Shown in pieces: positions 24,722-33,152 of a DNA stretch of 64,000 bases; the stretch's first letter is position 1; each line of letters starts with the position of its first letter. The notes beneath the pieces were generated by a model. It worked only from the letters and a program-made list of their open reading frames with translations. It was not told the DNA's origin and searched no databases. This stretch comes from Luteitalea sp. (GTDB taxonomy: Bacteria > Acidobacteriota > Vicinamibacteria > Vicinamibacterales > Vicinamibacteraceae). The position numbers were made by a program, and so were the translations under genes. The stretch spans positions 1-64,000 of the forward strand of contig WHTT01000001.1 of NCBI GenBank assembly GCA_009377605.1, given 5' to 3'.

Positions 24722-25345
24722 ATGCACCTCATCGCCGACCAACCAGATCTCAGCGCCACGGACCAGGTCGCTCAGGACTGGGCGCTGTTTCGCGCAGCCG
24801 AGGACGGATCGGCCAATGAGACGCTTCGGTTTTGGGAGACGATCCACCCCACTGTCGTCATTGGACGCGGCGGTCACCTTACTGACGAGGTCTTCGAACA
24901 GTCGTGCGCGTTGGACGGCGTGCCCATCGCCCGTCGCTGCTCCGGCGGCGGCGCCGTCGTCCTCGCATCCGGCTGTTTGAATTACGCCTTGGTGCTCTCA
25001 CTTGTTCAGCGTCCGGACCTGGTGGACTTGCGCCGGAGCTACCACATCATCCTCGAGCGGTTGGCCGAGGCGCTCGCGGTGCCGGGTCTCAGGCCCTCTG
25101 GCACGTCTGACCTCGGGGTGGACGGCCGTAAAGTCTCGGGGAATGCCCAACGCCGGGGCCGGAGAGCCCTCCTCCACCATGGGACCTTGCTCTATGCCTT
25201 CGACCCGCGCCTGTCGGAACGATACGTACGGGAGCCGGTTCGTCAGCCGCCTTACCGTCGCGGCCGGCCACACGTCGACTTCCTGACCAACCTCCCCCTT
25301 CCGGTGCATGCCATTCGTAAGCGCGTTGCCGCCGCCTGGCTGTGA
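24722..25345 (+). CDS. Lipoate-protein ligase A family protein
   Basis: A 207-residue BPL/LPL-fold enzyme, short for LplA because it lacks the C-terminal accessory domain. Motifs are the RRCSGGGAVVLASGCLNYALV loop for lipoyl-AMP binding and the catalytic lysine in GVDGRKVSGNAQRRGRRALLHHGTLLY. It is likely to attach lipoate (or octanoate) to the GcvH-like protein encoded by the divergent operon. ATG 24722 is chosen because the upstream in-frame codons lie in a REP element. Whether it is a ligase or a transferase cannot be told from sequence. Confidence 0.88.
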   Translation: MHLIADQPDLSATDQVAQDWALFRAAEDGSANETLRFWETIHPTVVIGRGGHLTDEVFEQSCALDGVPIARRCSGGGAVVLASGCLNYALVLSLVQRPDLVDLRRSYHIILERLAEALAVPGLRPSGTSDLGVDGRKVSGNAQRRGRRALLHHGTLLYAFDPRLSERYVREPVRQPPYRRGRPHVDFLTNLPLPVHAIRKRVAAAWL

Positions 25346-25537
25346 AAGGGAACCCGGTCCCTTTCCGATCCCGGGTACAATAGCTCATCCTCGCCGACGG
25401 TGCTGTTCCGTGCCTGCGAAACAGCGTTATGATGCAAGCTTCGAACATTCCTTTCTCTTCTTCGACTCCGCCTCTGGGTGCCAACCCACGGAGCTGGGTC
25501 GCGTCGCCCGAACACTCGGGCTTGGGGGGTGCGAATC

Positions 25538-28444
25538 ATGAACGTCAGACCGATTCTGGTGCTGGTCGCGGCCTGCGCTTTCGCAGCACCGACAGCGGCA
25601 CAGCAGGGGAGCACGGAGATCCGCGGGCAGGTCGTCGACGAGCAAGGTGCGGTGCTACCGGGCGTCAGCGTGACGGTGCGCAATCAGGAAACCGGCATGT
25701 TCCGCGAGACCGTGAGCAACACCGAAGGCACCTACTTCATCAGCGGCGTCACTCCCGGCCAGTACGAGATCACCGCACAGCTCGAGGGCTTCAAACGCTA
25801 TCAGAGACGCGACGTTTCGCTCGCGATCGGCCGGACGTCGACGGTCGACATCCGCCTGGAGGTTGGCGCCCTCGAGGATGCCATTACAGTCACGGCAGAG
25901 ACACCGCTGGTCGACGTCACCTCGAAAGAGGTGGGCGGTAACATCACCAGCCGCGAGCTCGTCGCGCTGCCGTCGATCAACCGTAACTACATCGGCTTCA
26001 TCGGACTACTCCCGGGCGTGATCCCCAACATCAGCACGGAGTCGTTTGGCTCCGATTCCATCAACGTGAACGGCCAGGATGCCCGCAACAACAACTACAT
26101 GCTCGACGGCGCGAACAACAACGACGATGTCATCGGGCAGCGCGCAGGCACCCAAGCGCGGACGCCCCTCGAGGCGATCCAGGAGTTCCAGGTGCTGACC
26201 AGTCAGTTCGACGCCGAGTTCGGCCGGACGACAGGGGCGATTGTCAACGCGATCACCAAACAGGGGACCAACGCGTTCCGGGGCAGTCTGTTCGAATACT
26301 TCCAGGACGCACGCCTCACCGAGCGGGACTACTTCGCGAGCAAAGAGGGCCTCCCAAAACCGGATACGCAGCATCAGCAGTTCGGCGGCACCCTGGGCGG
26401 ACCCATCATCCGCGACAAGGCGCATTTCTTCACGAGTATCGAGCGCGTGCTCGTCGACGAGGGCATTACGGTCAACATCCCGGCGCGTCCCGAGCTCAAC
26501 GCCACGACGACGGAGGCGACGCGCGTGTGGAACACGCTGCTCCGCTTCGATCATCAGCTCAACGCCAACACGACCTGGGGTGTGCGCTGGCTGCGCGAGG
26601 CCTCGCCTCAGTTCAATCAGATCATCACGCCGCCCCTCGTCACGCTGGCAGCGTCACGGGAAGAAGACGACGTCGACCAGACGGTGGTCGGGACGCTCAG
26701 CACGGTGCTCGGCAATGCCAGCGTCAACACATTCCGTCTGGCCTGGACACAGGAAGATGTCGCCTTTGCCAACCCCTGCTTCAACGGCAACGGTCAGCGC
26801 CAAGATCTGTGCGATCCCACGCTGGCCTTCCAGACGTTCGACGACCAGCAGAGCGACGTCGCGCAGGCGCGCGTCAACGATGCCGTTCAAATCGAAGACA
26901 CGTTGTCCTGGTTCGTCCCGGGCTGGCACGGTGACCACGACATCAAGGTCGGAATGCAGTATCAGTACTCGTCGAACGATTTCGTGTCGCAGGACAACTT
27001 CAACGGCACGTTCACCTTTGGCGGGAACGATGCATTCGACGCCGCCAACCCGGCGAGCTATCCGGAGCGGTTCTCGATTCGCGTGCCGGGGCCGCTGACG
27101 TATTTCATGAAGGCGCATCACTTCGGCGCCTTCGTCCAGGACAAGTGGAAGGTGAGCGATCGGCTCACGCTCAGCGTGGGTGCGCGCTACGACCTCGAGG
27201 TGATCCCACTCCGGGAAGAAGCGAACCCTGCCTTTACCGACGTGGATGACTATCCCGTGGACACCAACAACCTGGCTCCGCGGGTTGGCCTCACCTACGA
27301 CCTGAGCGGCGACGGCCGGTCGGTCGTGCGTGGCGGCTACGGCCTCTTCTACGACAAGACGCATTTCGAGTTGATCACGGCGCTCATCGCATCCGGTGTC
27401 TTCTCGAACTCGTTCGTGGCGCAGTTCCCCGCGAATCAAGCGGATCCTGGACCCGCGGCGGGAGAGCTCCCCACCGATGCATTCCTGCGTCAGGGGCCAG
27501 TTGTCGATCGCGATCGACTGCAGGCGCTCTTTCCTCCGGGATCGCGGCTACAGAACGCCGGCAACGTCTTCCTCGACAATCCCGATCGGCACATCCCGTT
27601 CACGCACCAACTGTCGGCAGGATACGAGCGGCAGCTCTGGTCCAGCGTGTCGCTCAGCCTGGACTACGTGCATGCCTTTGGCCGGGCGCAGTTCATGACC
27701 CAAGACCTCAATCCGCCCGAGCGGCTCGGCGAGGGGCGGACTGACCCGGTCGTGCGTCCCAATCCGGAGTTTCGTCAGGCGGTGTTCACCCGCATCAACG
27801 CGGGTGAGACCGACTACGATGCGCTGCAGCTTCAGCTCGAGAAGCGTTTCGCGCAGAGCTTCAGCTCGCGCGTCGCGTACACTCTGGCGTACTCCCGCGG
27901 CAACACGAGCGGCGTGGGCATTCCCACCAGCTCCTTTCAGCTTGCGGACGACCTGCGGCTCGATCGCAATACCGGACCTACCGATATCGATCGCCGGCAC
28001 AATTTCGTGTGGAGCGGGGACGTCTTCGTGCCACGCACGGGCGGCTTGACCTTCAGCTGGGTGGCCCGGGCGCTCAGCGGCTTACCGTTCACGATTATCG
28101 ACACTGACGTGGATCCGGATCGCAACGGCATCCTCTTCGATCCATTGGCGGCGGGAGCTTACAGCGGAGAGGGTGAGGACGCCTTCGATGTGGAGTTCGA
28201 CGGTGGACGCAACGGCGCGCGTGGTCCCGGTTTCTTCCAGCTCGACGTACGCTGGGGCTACAAGTTTCGCGTGGGCGATTCCCGGGCGCTCGACCTCTTC
28301 GTCGACGTGTTCAACCTGACGAATCGGTCGAACTTCGATAACCCTGACGGAGACCGCCGGTCGGTCGACTTTCTTCGCCTGACGGAGCTTCGGCAGGGCG
28401 GCGTGCCACGCACGCTCCAGCTCGGTGCGCGCCTGCAGTTTTAG
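25538..28444 (+). CDS. TonB-dependent receptor with N-terminal carboxypeptidase-regulatory-like domain
   Basis: A 968-residue outer-membrane receptor of the Oar-like type, very common in Acidobacteriota. A signal peptide (to about residue 22, ATAAQQ) is followed by a CarboxypepD_reg-like beta-sandwich (TEIRGQVVDEQGAVLPGVSVTV, about 27-110), a plug domain with LPSINRNYIGFIGLLPG and an NGQDARNNNYMLDGANNND motif (about 120-260), then a long beta-barrel ending in an aromatic C-terminus (QLGARLQF). It should bind and import large substrates, probably glycans or peptides. GGGGGG lies about eight bases before ATG 25538. It follows the lipoate ligase gene on the same strand but probably has its own promoter in the 192-base gap. 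Confidence 0.94.
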   Translation: MNVRPILVLVAACAFAAPTAAQQGSTEIRGQVVDEQGAVLPGVSVTVRNQETGMFRETVSNTEGTYFISGVTPGQYEITAQLEGFKRYQRRDVSLAIGRTSTVDIRLEVGALEDAITVTAETPLVDVTSKEVGGNITSRELVALPSINRNYIGFIGLLPGVIPNISTESFGSDSINVNGQDARNNNYMLDGANNNDDVIGQRAGTQARTPLEAIQEFQVLTSQFDAEFGRTTGAIVNAITKQGTNAFRGSLFEYFQDARLTERDYFASKEGLPKPDTQHQQFGGTLGGPIIRDKAHFFTSIERVLVDEGITVNIPARPELNATTTEATRVWNTLLRFDHQLNANTTWGVRWLREASPQFNQIITPPLVTLAASREEDDVDQTVVGTLSTVLGNASVNTFRLAWTQEDVAFANPCFNGNGQRQDLCDPTLAFQTFDDQQSDVAQARVNDAVQIEDTLSWFVPGWHGDHDIKVGMQYQYSSNDFVSQDNFNGTFTFGGNDAFDAANPASYPERFSIRVPGPLTYFMKAHHFGAFVQDKWKVSDRLTLSVGARYDLEVIPLREEANPAFTDVDDYPVDTNNLAPRVGLTYDLSGDGRSVVRGGYGLFYDKTHFELITALIASGVFSNSFVAQFPANQADPGPAAGELPTDAFLRQGPVVDRDRLQALFPPGSRLQNAGNVFLDNPDRHIPFTHQLSAGYERQLWSSVSLSLDYVHAFGRAQFMTQDLNPPERLGEGRTDPVVRPNPEFRQAVFTRINAGETDYDALQLQLEKRFAQSFSSRVAYTLAYSRGNTSGVGIPTSSFQLADDLRLDRNTGPTDIDRRHNFVWSGDVFVPRTGGLTFSWVARALSGLPFTIIDTDVDPDRNGILFDPLAAGAYSGEGEDAFDVEFDGGRNGARGPGFFQLDVRWGYKFRVGDSRALDLFVDVFNLTNRSNFDNPDGDRRSVDFLRLTELRQGGVPRTLQLGARLQF

Positions 28445-28471
28445 GTAGGGCCGCCTCGCCGAGGCGTCCTA
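28445..28471. repeat. REP-like palindrome, GACGCC family
   Basis: GTAGGGCCGCCTCG with the complementary CGAGGCGTCC follows the receptor stop directly and abuts a heptamer repeat. Confidence 0.6.
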
Positions 28472-28611
28472 ACGAGTGACGAGTGACGAGTGACGAGTGA
28501 GGGTGTACCCGACTGTATAGCCTACCGACCACAATCGGGGCGCTTCATGCGTGCGTCGCCAGCCGGAGTGCCGCCAAGCTGTGGCTCGTCACTCGTCACT
28601 CGTCACTCAGT
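28472..28611. repeat. Heptamer inverted repeat (GAGTGAC)n
   Basis: Four GAGTGAC heptamers (28474-28501) are mirrored by about three GTCACTC heptamers (28587-28609) around an 85-base unique centre. The right arm reaches the stop codon of the small protein encoded on the minus strand. Confidence 0.75.
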
Positions 28612-28969
28612 GCACGGCACCGTGCGGCGGAGACGGTTCCTCCTCGTCCACCATGCCGTGGGCGACGACGAAGTAGTACGCCGCGAGGCGCCGGCTCTTC
28701 GTTTCTTTGATCGCTTCGAAGAGGTGCTCCCCCTCCTGTTCCTCACCGAGGCTCTCGACGTAGGTGATTTCCTCGGGATCGACCACAACCTCGCCGACCA
28801 CGCGCTTGCCACGAATGAGCTGGACCACCATCCGTGGCCCATCCTCGCCCAGGTGCCAGTGCAGGTCATCGTCGTCGTACAGCGCCCCCTTGGGCGTGCC
28901 GACGCGCTGCACGCAGTTGGGGTGTTGCCGCAGCCACGCCCAGAAGAGGTCGAACGGGAGGGTCGACAT
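28607..28969 (-). CDS. Hypothetical protein, 120 aa
   Basis: A small acidic globular protein I do not recognise, with PFDLFWAWLRQHPNC near the start, then LHWHLGEDGPRMVVQLIRGKRVVGEVVVDPEEITYVES. It has no signal peptide or membrane segment. ATG 28969 is preferred over an in-frame start 22 codons upstream because the protein-like composition begins there. The stop lies at the edge of the GAGTGAC repeat. It converges on the receptor gene. Confidence 0.65.
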   Translation of the reverse strand: MSTLPFDLFWAWLRQHPNCVQRVGTPKGALYDDDDLHWHLGEDGPRMVVQLIRGKRVVGEVVVDPEEITYVESLGEEQEGEHLFEAIKETKSRRLAAYYFVVAHGMVDEEEPSPPHGAVH

Positions 28970-29332
28970 GACAGAGCACGGTAGCATGAAAAACGTCCCT
29001 GCGACGCTGCTCCGTTCTCTTTGTGAGGCTGTCAAAGCGGAGGCCGAAGAGAAGATGCGGGAGGGGGCATCGATCCCGCGTTCTATCAGAACAGGTCTTC
29101 AGAACCTCGAGGGCAGGATTCGGAACCGCTTTCGCCCACCAATGCGATAGGTTTCAAAGTCGTCGTGCTAAATCTCGGTCTTTCGCATGGTGCATTGCAT
29201 GGTAATGCAGGCGAGTGTAAGTGTCGATTGGGAGCTCAACGTCGACCTGGAACGAGCCGCGGAATAAAGGGAGGGCAGTCATGGTCTAATCGAGAGATGC
29301 CGTTGGCGCTGACGCGATGTAGAGAGCCCTGA
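28970..29332. other. 363-base divergent gap before the ECF sigma gene
   Basis: Holds promoters for the flanking divergent genes, though I cannot place them with confidence. A 54-codon plus-strand frame (28986-29150) has plausible composition but no ribosome site. Nothing else is seen. Confidence 0.4.
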
Positions 29333-29986
29333 GTGGATGCCGATCGGACGCTCGTAGCCGAGGCTGCGGCTGGGAGCCGGGAGGCGTTTGACGAGCTCGT
29401 CAGGCGCTACCAGGCACGCATCTACGGGTTGGCGCGCACGCTCACCGGCGGCGACCCTGATGCCGAGGATCTCGTCCAGGAGACGTTTGTGCGAGCGTTT
29501 CGCGCGGTTGGCGACTTCCGCTGCGAGAGCTCGTTCCATACCTGGCTGTACCGAATTGCGGTAAACGTCATGAAGTCGCACCTCGAGCGACGTCGCCGGC
29601 TAGACAGCGTGACGGCGCGGCCGGCCGGGGAGACCTTCAAGTCGGCGACCGAGCAGTTGCCGTCGGTCGAGGACTTGGAAGCGACCGTCGCGCGCCGGCA
29701 GGCCATCGATCGCGCGCTCGCGTCGCTCCCGGAGGAGCTTCGGATCGTAATCACGCTCCGCGACGTCCAAGGACTTGAGTACCGTGAGATTGCGACAATC
29801 ACCCATCTGCCCATGGGGACCGTCGAGTCCCGGCTGTTTCGCGCACGGCAGCGGCTGCGACCGCTCCTCGAGCCGCTGCTGGGAAGTGCGTCCGGCGGCC
29901 GTGGTCCTTCGGCCAAACGCCGAAGGGATGACCGAGCGGATGGCCGAGCGGATGGCCGAGCGGATGATAGAGACGAGAGATGTTGA
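29333..29986 (+). CDS. ECF RNA polymerase sigma factor (RpoE-like)
   Basis: A 217-residue group 4 sigma factor. Region 2 spans about residues 10-80 (SREAFDELVRRYQARIYGLA, DAEDLVQETFVRAFRAVGDF, SFHTWLYRIAVN) and region 4 about 120-175 (LASLPEELRIVITLRDVQGL, the helix-turn-helix EIATITHLPMGTVESRLFRARQRL). GTG 29333 is the likely start. It overlaps the anti-sigma gene by seven bases and the Spy-like gene follows, forming an envelope-stress-type operon. The C-terminal tail is a low-complexity RADGRADGRAD run made by a 12-base tandem repeat and is probably dispensable. Confidence 0.93.
   Translation: MDADRTLVAEAAAGSREAFDELVRRYQARIYGLARTLTGGDPDAEDLVQETFVRAFRAVGDFRCESSFHTWLYRIAVNVMKSHLERRRRLDSVTARPAGETFKSATEQLPSVEDLEATVARRQAIDRALASLPEELRIVITLRDVQGLEYREIATITHLPMGTVESRLFRARQRLRPLLEPLLGSASGGRGPSAKRRRDDRADGRADGRADDRDERC
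29927..29962. repeat. 12-base tandem repeat at the 3' end of the sigma gene
   Basis: Three units of GATGGCCGAGCG (the first with one change) encode the repeated ADGR tail of the sigma factor. Confidence 0.7.
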
Positions 29987-30552
29987 GTTGCGATGAATCG
30001 GTGCCGCTGCTCGCTCGCGCCGTGGACGCGCTGCTCGATCAGGAGGAGCTCGACCGGCTCAGAGAGCACCTCTGGCAATGTGGCTCGTGCCGCAAGGAGG
30101 TGGAGGCACAGCTCTCCGTCAAGTGGGTCCTCGCCGAGCGACCGGAGGAGGCGCTGCCGGCTGGCTTCGGCGAGCGTCTTGCGCGGCGGCTCAACCGAGA
30201 AGCACGGCACCAGCAGCGCGGGCGTCGAGGTCTCGAGCGCCCGCCGGTCTCGGGGCGTCGCAGCGTTGACGTGAACGGTGGAACGCTACGCTGGCTCGAG
30301 CTGCTCAACTGGCGCAAATGGAGCATCCGGCTCCTGCCCGTGGCGCTGGCGCTCATCGCCTGGGCGGCGATCGCCGGACACACCGATCGGGGAGTCGCAT
30401 CGATCGACCTCGCGACGGCTGTCGAGGCGTGGACGCTTCCGGGCGAGGCGGCGACGACGCTGCTCGTGGACCCAGAGGTCAGTGACGACTCGCTGCTGTT
30501 CGTCTTGCTGTCTCATGACCCGGAGCGGCCGGCCCAGGAGAATCCCCCATGA
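29980..30552 (+). CDS. Zinc-finger anti-sigma factor
   Basis: A 190-residue membrane protein with an N-terminal ZAS-type motif, H-x3-C-x2-C in REHLWQCGSCRKE (about residues 29-41) with a Cys near residue 4, and a membrane segment around 118-133 (LLPVALALIAWAAIAG), leaving a short periplasmic C-terminus. It should hold the preceding sigma factor inactive until an envelope signal. Overlaps the sigma gene by seven bases and the Spy-like gene by ATGA. Confidence 0.88.
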   Translation: MLSCDESVPLLARAVDALLDQEELDRLREHLWQCGSCRKEVEAQLSVKWVLAERPEEALPAGFGERLARRLNREARHQQRGRRGLERPPVSGRRSVDVNGGTLRWLELLNWRKWSIRLLPVALALIAWAAIAGHTDRGVASIDLATAVEAWTLPGEAATTLLVDPEVSDDSLLFVLLSHDPERPAQENPP

Positions 30553-30977
30553 CCGCCTACTCACGTACGGCGCGCGCCTGGTTCGGAGTCTTCGTCGCGG
30601 TGGTATTCGGCGCAGGTGTCGCGACCGGACTCCTCCTGCATCACTACCTCGAGCCGCCTCTGGCAGCGGACACCCCTCCTCGATTCTTTGTCGCCCCCCC
30701 AGGGGCGCGACTGACCACCCTCATGGCTGACGAGTTGGAGCTCACCCCTGAGCAACAACAGCAGCTCGCCTCCATCCTCGCCGCCCGCCGGCAGAAGCTC
30801 GGCGAGCTTCGGCAGACCCTGCGCCTGCACTTCGAGCGTGAAGCGACAGGGGTCGGCGCCGAGATCGCACACATCCTGACGCCGGCGCAGAGAAGGCGGT
30901 TCGATGCCCTCCAGTCAGAGATGCGGTCCCGCTTCTTGTTTCGGGAGCCACGGCCACCGGAGAGGCCCGGTTTGTAG
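30549..30977 (+). CDS. Spy/CpxP-like periplasmic sensor or chaperone
   Basis: A 142-residue protein with one N-terminal membrane anchor (VFVAVVFGAGVATGLLL, about residues 14-31) and a helical periplasmic part. Two LTPEQ-type motifs, LELTPEQQQQLASIL and ILTPAQRRRFDAL, are the hallmark of Spy/CpxP/ZraP proteins that bind metals or act as chaperones. Third gene of the sigma operon, so it is probably a sensor or output of the stress response. It ends six bases from the convergent NIPSNAP gene. Confidence 0.85.
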   Translation: MTAYSRTARAWFGVFVAVVFGAGVATGLLLHHYLEPPLAADTPPRFFVAPPGARLTTLMADELELTPEQQQQLASILAARRQKLGELRQTLRLHFEREATGVGAEIAHILTPAQRRRFDALQSEMRSRFLFREPRPPERPGL

Positions 30978-30983
30978 ACGCTC

Positions 30984-31769
30984 TCAGATCTGTGACGCCG
31001 CCGCCGGCGAGAGGATGACGCTCGCAATGCTCGACATGATTCGCGCATCCAGGTACTCTTCACGGCTCGACAGCGCCTTCCACTCCGAATCCTCACGAAA
31101 CGCCGCCCACCGGGCCTCGCGTTCGGAGGCCGATGGGAACGTCAACAGATACTCGAAGCACGGCATGCGCTGGCCGACGACGGTCTGACCGAAGAAGACA
31201 GGTGTGAGGCCAACCCGCTGGAAGATGCTCAGCTCGCCACCCGTGTTGAACATTTCAATCTTCTTCAGATGTGTCGCATCGCTGGGCTGCTCGTAACGCC
31301 GCAGCTCGAAGATCCGCGGCTGAGACGCGTCAGGCGGCACGAGACGTGGGATACCCTCGAACGCGACGAGCAAGCTGCTTTCGATGCGCTCGAAGGCCGG
31401 GCTCGAGGCGGTGCCTTCGCGGAACGCGGCCGCGGCCTTGAGATAGGCGGCGTCCTGCTCCAGCCGGCTGCCGAGCGTCAGGACCGACTCGCTGTTCCGA
31501 TGCGTGATGAGCAGGACAATGCCGGGGTCGCCGAACGTCACGTTGAAGACGCCGGTCGGACCGAGACCGGCGCGGCCCAGCGCCGGAACGAGCGCCTTCT
31601 CCAGATACTCGCTGGTGGCTCTGCGCTGCTCGCCGACACGCACGAGGTACCGCCTGAGCTCGTAGATGTCGCGCTCGATCCGTGTCTCCCGGGTCTGTGC
31701 GCTGGTGGTGCCTGCGGCGGACATGGCCGCGAGCGTAGTCGAAGAGGCGAGAAAACGACGTCTGGTCAT
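30984..31769 (-). CDS. Exported NIPSNAP family protein
   Basis: A 261-residue protein with a twin-arginine signal (TRRRFLASSTTLAAMSAAGTTSAQ) and two NIPSNAP-type ferredoxin-like repeats, each starting with an ELRRY motif (IYELRRYLVRVGE near residue 36 and IFELRRYEQPSDATHLKK near 150). Family function is poorly known. The Tat signal suggests the protein folds before export to the periplasm. Monocistronic, and divergent from the mutarotase. Confidence 0.88.
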   Translation of the reverse strand: MTRRRFLASSTTLAAMSAAGTTSAQTRETRIERDIYELRRYLVRVGEQRRATSEYLEKALVPALGRAGLGPTGVFNVTFGDPGIVLLITHRNSESVLTLGSRLEQDAAYLKAAAAFREGTASSPAFERIESSLLVAFEGIPRLVPPDASQPRIFELRRYEQPSDATHLKKIEMFNTGGELSIFQRVGLTPVFFGQTVVGQRMPCFEYLLTFPSASEREARWAAFREDSEWKALSSREEYLDARIMSSIASVILSPAAASQI

Positions 31770-31873
31770 TGACAGGACACTATACGATACGTAACAAGGT
31801 TGCGGTACCGTCAGGTTGGAACGACTGCGTCCCGGCGACCCGCCTCAGGGGGATGATCGGGAGGAGTGACCGG

Positions 31874-33031
31874 ATGGCCATCAAGCGCTCAGTGGTGCTT
31901 CCGTCGTTGGCGATGGTGATCCTGGCCGGCGCGATGGCGTCTCAGCGGAGCTCGCTGACCGCGCCTCGTGACGTCGACCGTCGTGCGTACGGTGAAACCT
32001 CGAATGGAGAGGCTGTGGATCTGTACACGTTGAGTAATGCGAACGGCGTCGAAGTAAAGGTGACCAACTACGGCGGCATCGTCGTATCCATCTCGGTGCC
32101 GGACAGAAATCGCATGAAGGCCGACGTCGTCTTGGGCCACGATACGATTGCGGGGTACGAGAAGAGCTCGCCTTACTTCGGGGCGATCGTCGGCCGATAC
32201 GGCAACCGCATCGCCAACGCTCGATTCGCGCTCGAGGGCGCAAGCTATACCCTCGCCCGTAACGATGGCCAGAACCACCTCCACGGCGGCCTGCGCGGAT
32301 TCGACAAGGTAGTCTGGCAGGCGTCGGAACGCGGGGATCCAAACGGCATGGCGATCGAGTTGCGCTATCGCAGCGAGGACGGGGAGGAGGGCTATCCCGG
32401 CAACGTCGAGGCGAGGGTGACCTACACGCTGACGGAGAAGAACGAGCTTCGCATCGACTATTCGGCGACGACCGACAAGCCCACGGTGCTCAATCTGACG
32501 AACCACTCGTACTTCAATCTTGCTGGCCACGGTGAAGGTGACATCCTCGGCCACGAGCTCATGATTGATGCCGACCAGTTCACACCTGTCGATGAAGGGC
32601 TCATCCCAATCGGCGAGCTGCGGCCCGTCGAAAGCACACCGTTTGATTTTCGGACGCCGACGCCGATCGGCGCGCGCATCGACCAGAAGGACCAGCAGCT
32701 CGCCTTCGGCAAGGGGTACGATCACAACTATGTGCTCAACGACCCTGCTGGTTCACTCCGGCTCGTTGTGCGGGTCACCGAGCCGAAATCTGGGCGCGTG
32801 CTCGAAGTGCTCACGACCGAGCCGGGTTTGCAGTTCTACAGCGGCAATTTCCTCGACGGCACCATTCGGGGGAAGGGGGGCAAGGTCTATGGCCATCGCG
32901 CGGGCTTCTGCCTCGAGACCCAGCACTTCCCAGACTCGCCGAACAAGCCCCGCTTTCCAACGACCGTCCTGCGCCCGGGTGAGCAGTACAGGACCACGAC
33001 CGTGTATCGCTTCTCTACCCAGCGTTCGTAG
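31874..33031 (+). CDS. Exported aldose 1-epimerase (galactose mutarotase)
   Basis: A 385-residue mutarotase that interconverts alpha- and beta-aldoses. Catalytic segments are NDGQNHLHGGLRGFDK (His), NLTNHSYFNLAGHG (His) and TTEPGLQFYSGNFLDG (Glu). A signal peptide at the start (LAMVILAGAMASQ) sends it to the periplasm. ATG 31874 is chosen over an in-frame upstream start because the signal peptide begins there. It converges on galactokinase, the next enzyme of the Leloir pathway, with a REP pair between. Confidence 0.92.
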   Translation: MAIKRSVVLPSLAMVILAGAMASQRSSLTAPRDVDRRAYGETSNGEAVDLYTLSNANGVEVKVTNYGGIVVSISVPDRNRMKADVVLGHDTIAGYEKSSPYFGAIVGRYGNRIANARFALEGASYTLARNDGQNHLHGGLRGFDKVVWQASERGDPNGMAIELRYRSEDGEEGYPGNVEARVTYTLTEKNELRIDYSATTDKPTVLNLTNHSYFNLAGHGEGDILGHELMIDADQFTPVDEGLIPIGELRPVESTPFDFRTPTPIGARIDQKDQQLAFGKGYDHNYVLNDPAGSLRLVVRVTEPKSGRVLEVLTTEPGLQFYSGNFLDGTIRGKGGKVYGHRAGFCLETQHFPDSPNKPRFPTTVLRPGEQYRTTTVYRFSTQRS

Positions 33032-33042
33032 AGAATTCCCTT

Positions 33043-33148
33043 ACGTAGCGCGCGGCCTTTGAGCCCGGAGCTCGTTGGATTGACGGTCGTAGCGCAGGCC
33101 TTTAGGCCTGCCTGACCCGCAGTTGGCAGGCCTAAAGGCCTGCGCTAC
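33043..33148. repeat. REP-like elements, one degenerate plus an inverted pair
   Basis: GTAGCGCAGGCCTTTAGGCCTGC (33089-33111) and its inverted partner (33125-33148) are 13 bases apart. A decayed copy, GTAGCGCGCGGCCTTTGAG, begins near 33044. They lie between the convergent mutarotase and galactokinase genes. Confidence 0.7.
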
Positions 33149-33152
33149 GTGG

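Noticed and set aside
28986-29150. 54-codon plus-strand small gene (starting MKNVPATLLRS)
   Set aside because: Composition is plausible, but there is no ribosome site and no family match I can recall; not strong enough to call.
31785-31830. CGTAACAAGGT resembling the 3' end of 16S rRNA
   Set aside because: Only 11 bases match exactly; the surrounding sequence does not fold or align like 16S, and it lies between two ordinary genes.
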